Below, in pieces: positions 38,701 to 46,452 of a stretch of 64,000 nucleotides of DNA. The stretch spans positions 23,189,840-23,253,839 of the forward strand of contig JASSKH010000001.1 in NCBI GenBank assembly GCA_031763025.1, given 5' to 3'. The notes under the pieces were generated by a model. The model searched no databases. It saw only the letters and a program-made list of their open reading frames with translations, and had not been told where the DNA came from. The translations under genes were made by a program, and so were the position numbers. How positions within the stretch are numbered: position 1 is the stretch's first letter; every line of letters starts with the position of its first letter. The stretch comes from Macrocystis pyrifera. Its lineage: Eukaryota > Sar > Phaeophyceae > Laminariales > Laminariaceae.

Positions 38701-41700
38701 AAAACCGCCAACAAGGTGCAACTGTGAAAGTTTTCGGGGTCGCGCTTTGGTGGTTCATCGTACTTTGGTTCGACGACGGTTTAGCTTGTCGGTTTGGCGT
38801 TTCGGTGCGGCGTGTCGGCTTGGCATTTCGGCTTAGGGTTTCGATTCCGTGGCACGGTATATCGTTTCATTTAGCGGTGGTTCGATTTTTCGTTCCGGTT
38901 CGGCGCTTCGGTCTAGCGGTTCGTTTTTTTACGTTTCACTCCAGCGTTTTTTTGGCGCCCCCGTTTGGCGTTCGATTTGGCGTTTCTGCTTGATGTTTCG
39001 GTTTTCCCCTTCCTGAGTGGCCTTTCGGGGTGGCCTTCCACTCCGGCGTTCCGGTTTCACGGTTCGTTTTCGTGAGATTTCTATCAGTCCAATCTTAATC
39101 TCGGACGTCAAGCCGGCAGTACTGTAGGTAGAGAAGGGAGCTATTGTAGACTTCTTGGGTGTACTGGTACGGCAGGTTTCTTCTTGTTCTTGTGTTATGG
39201 TTTCCGCTGGTTTTCTTCTTCTTTTCTTTTTTTTTTTCGGGGAATATTTACGAGTGATCAATCAGCGTCGAATGTCATGCTGGTTTCCCGATGTCGAGGA
39301 TGGCAAACACAAAATCAACCTTTGGCGATCGTGACACGCCGAACAAATGCCCCACTTATTTTGTACTCAGGTGGTGCTCGGACAAGGGTATCCCGTGGTG
39401 AGCTCGCGATTCCAGGACCCAAGAGACGCCAACAACTCTTACTGGTCGCCCGACTCCGTTCCTTCGGTGAAGGCCCAGTCGTGGGCAGCCAGCTACCGGG
39501 ACGGCCTCTGCGGCATCCGGGAGATGGATGAAGGTTTTGATCTCGACGACCCGGCTTTAGGCGAAAGGTGTGCCAGCTCCGACTAGACGAGGAGGTATCG
39601 GGGGAGTGCTTGCGATTCATGGGCGGCCGCTTCTTGGTGTTTTGCCGGTTGGAACGCTACATGGCCGTGAAAATGTGGGGGGGGGGGAGGGTGTACTCGA
39701 GACTATACTTAGCCGTAGTCGGTGTACTCGATATCGTGAATGACCTTAGTCGCAAGACCATAGGGGGGGTCAAAAAGGCCATGGGTTTCGGATTTTCCCG
39801 CCAAGACGGTGTCGTCCGTGTGAACGGGAGCTAACGGAAATCCATCCGAAGGGGGGAGAGTGGTTTTCCACTGGAGTGTCGACTTGCGATACAGCGAACA
39901 CCGAAGGCATTGCTCGTACACGGTAAAGGCAGGCCGTATTCAGCAACAACTCCGATGGCGCGTTTTTTTTGTCGCCGCACATCTTTAGACCTCCCGCGTC
40001 CCTGATCGCACCTCCTTCCGCAGCTGAACTCCCGAGAGACAAGACGGTAGTGAATTGTGGAATGAGTCGACCAAATATTGATGGACCAACGACATGCGAC
40101 TTGCCCAGCACCTCACGGCACTTCGCGCTTGGGGCTAGCAATTTCTGCCTGGTCGTTGAAAACCTGAATTGATGGACCAACGACATGCGACTTACCCAAC
40201 ACCTCACGGCGCGTCGCGCTTGGCGCTAGCAATTTCTACCTGGTCGTTGAAAACCTGATGTACGCTGTCCTGGCAATGTAGGGATGCGAGGGTCTATGGT
40301 CATACGACTACGGCCATGCCGCCATGCATGGCATGAGTACACCCCCTCCGCCCCCACCATCGCGCTGGGGTTATTTATACCCATTTTTTGCGGAAGCACA
40401 AAAAAACATGTTCTTCGCTCTTATTTTTGAGCAAACGTAGCCTTCTCGTTTGTTCGAATAAAAGTAGCGGAATGGCATTCCGTGTTTCGGCGCAATAGGA
40501 ACAACCGAAGAAAAAGCTAAGAAAGCATGAAGCAGAGCATTACTGACGAAGCATATTATTAGCAGTCCTAAATTTCCACCAAACGATTTTTTTTTTTGCT
40601 GCCTTTGGAATTTTGCGTTTTTGCTTTTTTGCATAAATATATACCAATATAATACAAACATGCACTTTGAAAACATACACGTGGCAGAATGGACAACGTC
40701 TGCCTCCACTCGCCTCTGCACTTTGTAGAGGGAAGCAATAGCATTATTTGATGTTGTTCAGGAGCATCATAGCGGGCGTAACTGCCGGGGACTCCAAGAA
40801 AGCACAAGGGAAAAAGCAAAAAACCCGAAAAAACCGAAAAGTTTTTCGCAAACAAGCAAAATAGAAGAAAACAAGACGGCAGTAAACGTAGAGCGCACAC
40901 GGCTTCTGCCCGCCTCCGCTCGCTTTTCCCCCTTGTTATCATGCATCTCGCTTTGGTGAATATGCGTGTGTGTGTGTGTGTGTTTTTTTTTTTTGCTTTC
41001 GTCCCAGAGTTGTGGAGGATCGTAGCACTTGCTCGAACATCGCGGACAACCCAATCCACGACACGCTGCCGGACAAGCTCGTGGGGACCCACAAGGTGGT
41101 GGAGACTCGCTTGGCGAAGTACGTGGCCATCTCTCTGCTCACCCGCGACTTGCTGGACACTAGCGCGGTGAGAGATTTAACGAACGCGTGGTGCGGTATG
41201 GAGAAACGGGCGCTAATGTTTATTTTAGGGCTCTTCACGGGTCGGGTCAGATCTCGCGGGTCAGGTCGGTTCGGGTCGGTTAACGGTGACCTGACCTGAT
41301 CCGTGACAATTTGAAAATCTCCCTGACCCGACCCAACCGGACCCGACCCGTGATAAATTCGAAAACTTCCTGACCCGGCCCGCGTTTTGAGGTGTCATTC
41401 ATCATCCATGAAGAACCCTGTTTGTTTAGGTTTCAAGCTTTAGAAGGGCTCTATACATATCATAGCTCACCCAGCGACCGACTTCGACGACAAAAATTGC
41501 AAGCCGAGCCCGAATATTGAATCCTATTGAGAACGGGAATCTAACGAACAACGCGTTTCACCTTCACGGGGTTGCTTTCTCACTCGTTTTCACGTACGTG
41601 CTTTTTGGTATCTCAAACAAATCACGTCGGATCCAAATATGTTCGGGTACTTAGCGCAACCCCAATACACACCGTGGCACGGCTCCACGTGTGAAGACGG

Positions 41701-44700
41701 TAGGCGTAGATCAGGGCGGGCGGGCGGGGGGGGGGGTATTTATCATCATGCGTGGCCGTAGTCGTATGACCATAGACCCTTGCGTCCCTAAAATGCCGTG
41801 ACGGACCACGTCGGGTGTTCACTGAACAGGCGGACGTTGGGGGGGCTCAAACAACCCGTTCGTCCGTTGCACGCCACCGCGTGACGTGGATCATCAGACT
41901 ATCGAGTTCGTGGCCTGCTGTAGATCGTTCAGGGGGGACAGACCCGCCCCCCAATCTGCACGACCTGGCGGGATCTACCTGTGTGGCACGCCTTTCTCTG
42001 GCGTACTTACTTGCCGGTCGGGAGCTCTCTGTACGACACAGCTCTTGCACAACGGATCGTACCGGCTCGTGCAGGATCTATCTGTGTGATCTAGATCGTG
42101 ATCTAGAGTCTTTCTCTGGTGTACGTATTTGCCGGTTGGGATCTCTCTGTACGACACAGCTCTTGCACAACGGATCATACCGGCGCATGCAGGATCTATC
42201 TGTGTGATCTAGATCGTGATCTAGAGTAGATCAGCACGTCGCCATCTGCCCAATGCGCGGGGTATTCCGATGTCAAGGAGTTATCGTGTGGGGCGGCATA
42301 AGAACCGGGGGGTTGCGCCGGAGAGGGCGCCAGCATCCGTAAAAAAGTACGATATCCGCCCCTTCCAGTAGTATGTCGTGTGATTACTTACCCCTTTCCG
42401 AGGCTTCCGAAGGACGTTCCCCCCCCCCCCCCCCCCAGCAAAACGAGTGACCGCTACTGCACCATCGGCCGCACACGGAGCGGTCCGACCTGCCGAGGGC
42501 AAACATTGTTGTCAGACCCGCAGTGAAAGGACCTGTATACGTATGTACCTGATGCAATAGAGAGATTGCACTTTTTGATCAGAGTATTCGTGACCCGACG
42601 GGACTGCTTGCCTTGTTACCCTTCTTGGACTGCAGTCCCGTTTCGGGGATAAATCACTCAAATTCTCGTTTAGAAGTAGCTTGTCCCCAGGACGGGACTG
42701 CGGTCCTAGAAGAGTTGATCGAGGAACTACCCGACGTCGTCGGAATGGCATGCATGTTTTTTGTAGTGTTTTATTTCGGGGGGCCATAGTAAAAAGGACC
42801 AAATATTTTCAGTAAAAAAAAGGAAAATATTTAAGTTTTTGTGTGTACCGTAGGTCCTACTTGCTATGGTGCCCCGATGGTCCCCCGTAACAGTGTTTTG
42901 TTGCTCGTTGATGTACCTGCCGTAGGCCATGGGATGTTCGTACTGACTGTATGTTCCTCTTCTTGATTTGCTTTTTTTGGTCAGTTTTTCTGGGGCGAGA
43001 TAGGGAGCTCGTATACTACAATCAAGTGGGTATACACCCCTGAAAAAAAAAAAAAAAGTGCTACCGCTATAAGGCAAGCACGCCTCCACCATCACGTACG
43101 CGTCATGACTGATACTCGTACTGCCGCAAGCGCTTCCTCGTTGCCTGATAGCATCGAACCCACTCATCGTTTTTTTTTTTTGTCGATGTACTGAAATCAA
43201 AGTCTAAAGGGGATACCAGGTACAGTTTTAGTAGGGGTGACCTTAGTCGCTAAATATGAACGGCGTCACCTGTCACCCTCCCCCTCCCCCCACGTTGCGC
43301 CCGATGCCGGTTATTGTGTCGTTGTTCTCACATCGGCAGCGCATCATTGCAGAAAGAGCCTCTCACACATTCTTCCCCGAACTTGGAATCTCCCCGAGCA
43401 GGAGTCCATCAGAGGCGGAACTCGAAAAATAGATCGAAATCGGGGGAATGCCTGACCTAGCGACTACTGGCCGGCTTCTGGCAGCGGTGTTGTCTGCTCG
43501 CACACTCTACCGGTCTGCCAGCACCGTCCCGTGGTGCATGTACTCACTTGATATTGCCTCGGACGCGGTCAGCAAAACAGTGCTTGTCATGAAGGAATAT
43601 ACAATCTTCAAACAATCGAACACGCCTAGAATACGTGAACCAACACGCCCCATTCTCTCTCACGACACACCTCGGATTCATTCTCGGAAGGTCCCACAGC
43701 TCGGACAGATCATCTACAGATATATAATCTAGCAGTTCATCACCTGCCGCCGTTGTGAGAGCCTGTGCAGGACCTGCATCCTAACATATCTAACCTAGGA
43801 AACATGTGCTACTAGATCGTGTGCTAGACCATGCAGACTATACGGGTCCTACCCGGGAACGCGAGCTAGATCATACAAGATCGGGAACAGATGATATATT
43901 TATCTTGAAGGGCTAGATCGCGAAGTGGGAATACATGACCTGCTGGGGGCGTGGAAGGTTCCCCTTACCCCAAATAACCATCTCCCATATCATGATACCC
44001 ACACGCGTGAGATTTAGAAAACAACCCACAGAGACAGTCCGCACGGCGGTAGTCGGGCCCGCCCCGCCCCATACTGCCCCACCGCATTCTGTTGCCTAGC
44101 GGAACCCGGTACCTGGTACCTCAACAGTAATCTATCCCCCTGGGCCTATATGCTTCGCAGGTCCTTGCCTCCTTCGAAGGCGGACTAGAAGGCCAGGACG
44201 ACCTGATGGCTCTTATTTCAGGCTCCGGTCTGGACCTCTTCGACTGGGCTGGAGGTCGCGAGATCGGGTCGACGTACCACCCGCAGGTACGACTGCGTGT
44301 ACAGATACACCAGCTATACAGTACAGGGTTGTAGGGCGTGGAACGCTTTTTTTCAGTGGGGTGCCCTATTTAAGAGCGCCCGCAGGGAGAGAAAACGGAC
44401 TTAAGAGCGGTGAAATTCGTCTTGGCGTGGAAACTCGAACATTCAGGTTTCTCCCTATCCCTTCGCTTAAACCCCCGTATATCTCTTAAGTTTTTTTTTT
44501 TTTCCGACTCCACCTTGTTTCTTAGCGCTAGCCTTTCCCTTCCTCCCATCGTTTCGTCTACTTCTGTCTATTAATAGTCCCTCCCAAACTTCTCTGCCGA
44601 CATCACCTCCGATTGGTTTCCTCCTACATCCTTCCGTACCTTATCAGCTACACCATCCCACCTTGTTCTAGCTCGCTCTTTCGTTGCTTTCTCCCATACA

Positions 44701-46366
44701 GCACTATCAACTATGGCTGGCAACCTCTTTTTTGGCATGTTCCTTACTTTATATTGCCAGTTCAACTTTGCATGTCTCTATTTGTCTTGAGCGGGTACAT
44801 GCCCAGTTCTGCCCTTATCGCCCTTAATACTGCTATTACTAGTCGTGCTTGAGAAATCTTGGTATTTTTTTAGCTGCTGTCAACTGTACTGATTCGGACT
44901 GCTTTACGAACTTCGCGTTCCCTTCCCATACTTATCCTGCATATTCTAGCTTCGACACTACTATCACATCCATCAGGATACATCTCTTGATCCTACCGTA
45001 GTGTCAAGATACGAGTCTGTTACGATCGCATTCCATCTTGGTAAGCTGCGGGAGTTCTGCGTCGAGTTGTATCTATAACTCGACTCGGTTTCGGCTCGAC
45101 GTGTGCTTATTATTTTTATAAAGACAACTCTTAAGTCAGTTCTAGTAGTTGGCCTACTCGTGTTGTCCAACGAACAACTACAGCTATGAAGTCCAGCTAC
45201 CTCACAGGCCTGTCGATCGATCGAGGCCCACCCAGGGTCGCACTCAGTGTTCGCCTCTCCGATGAGACATTGCGAAAGAGTGCACCAGGGCTACGACGTA
45301 TCATAGGACAGCACGATCAGAAAGATGCCGCTCCCGCCCGTCCTTGCCGATAAAACAATTTTCTGCAGTTAGTACAAGTTCAAGAGTGCAGAAAAAACGA
45401 AAAAGCACACCCCACGTGAGGCGTGGGTCCCACAGCAGCCATCCTAGCGTTGCCCCGCCCTCCTCCCCCCCCCCTGGCCCCGCGCGCGGCGCGCGTGCGC
45501 CATCAACCATCGGAGATCTGTGAGGGAGGAACTGCGCCGCGGTTACGAAGATATGCCTCGCGCTCTGATCACTGCCTGGCAGTCTATATGTCAATGTGCC
45601 ACGCGTACGGAAAACAAATTATCTTGCGTTCCGACCGTTGTGCACTCACGCCCGCGAGTACGGATGGATGATGATGGCCGATGAGGCAGTGAACTAGGAC
45701 TCGGCGAGGGGCCACCATGTAGTAGTGGAGGCGCTGACCCTCGGTCTAGCATGGGATGAAATCGAGGATGATGTTATCACATTCGCTATTTCCCCTGAAA
45801 CCTAGAAGATCGTTGTCACAAAAAACAGGCTATAGTCTGAAAAGCGTCCCGCTGTTATGTTTTTTTTTTTGGGGGGGCTGCAGCCAAAATCAGGGTGCAC
45901 CAGATCCATTTTGGCCAAAATCAGGCAATACCAAAACCAAGTACAAAACGCGCGCCACGAGCGGTGTTTGGTCCATGAAAATAAATACACTTTGAAAAAA
46001 ATGTGCTTGGATAATAAGCGTGTGGCCTCCAAATCTGAAGTGTTTTGTTTTCTTTAGGGTATAGGTACCACGGGCTCCACTGAGACCTGCAGAAGGTCGC
46101 TAGGCTTCGTTTGTTTCGCCACGCAAGAGTATTTATTCTGGCGCCCCCCCCCCCGTTGCCAGCTTTGAAGCTTCGCGACATTCCTCGCGGAACCGCCTGC
46201 TCGGCATAAAATGATCTCGCCTCACCGAACCTGAGACCACCTCGACGCGGGGTGAGGCAGACGAAGTGCCGTGTTCCTCTACGGTGTGGTAATATGACTC
46301 CTGTGACGATAGGAAACAACTGAGTAATCATCGCAACAACAACTGAAGCACTGAAGCACCCCCCCA

Positions 46367-46452
<86 letters not shown>

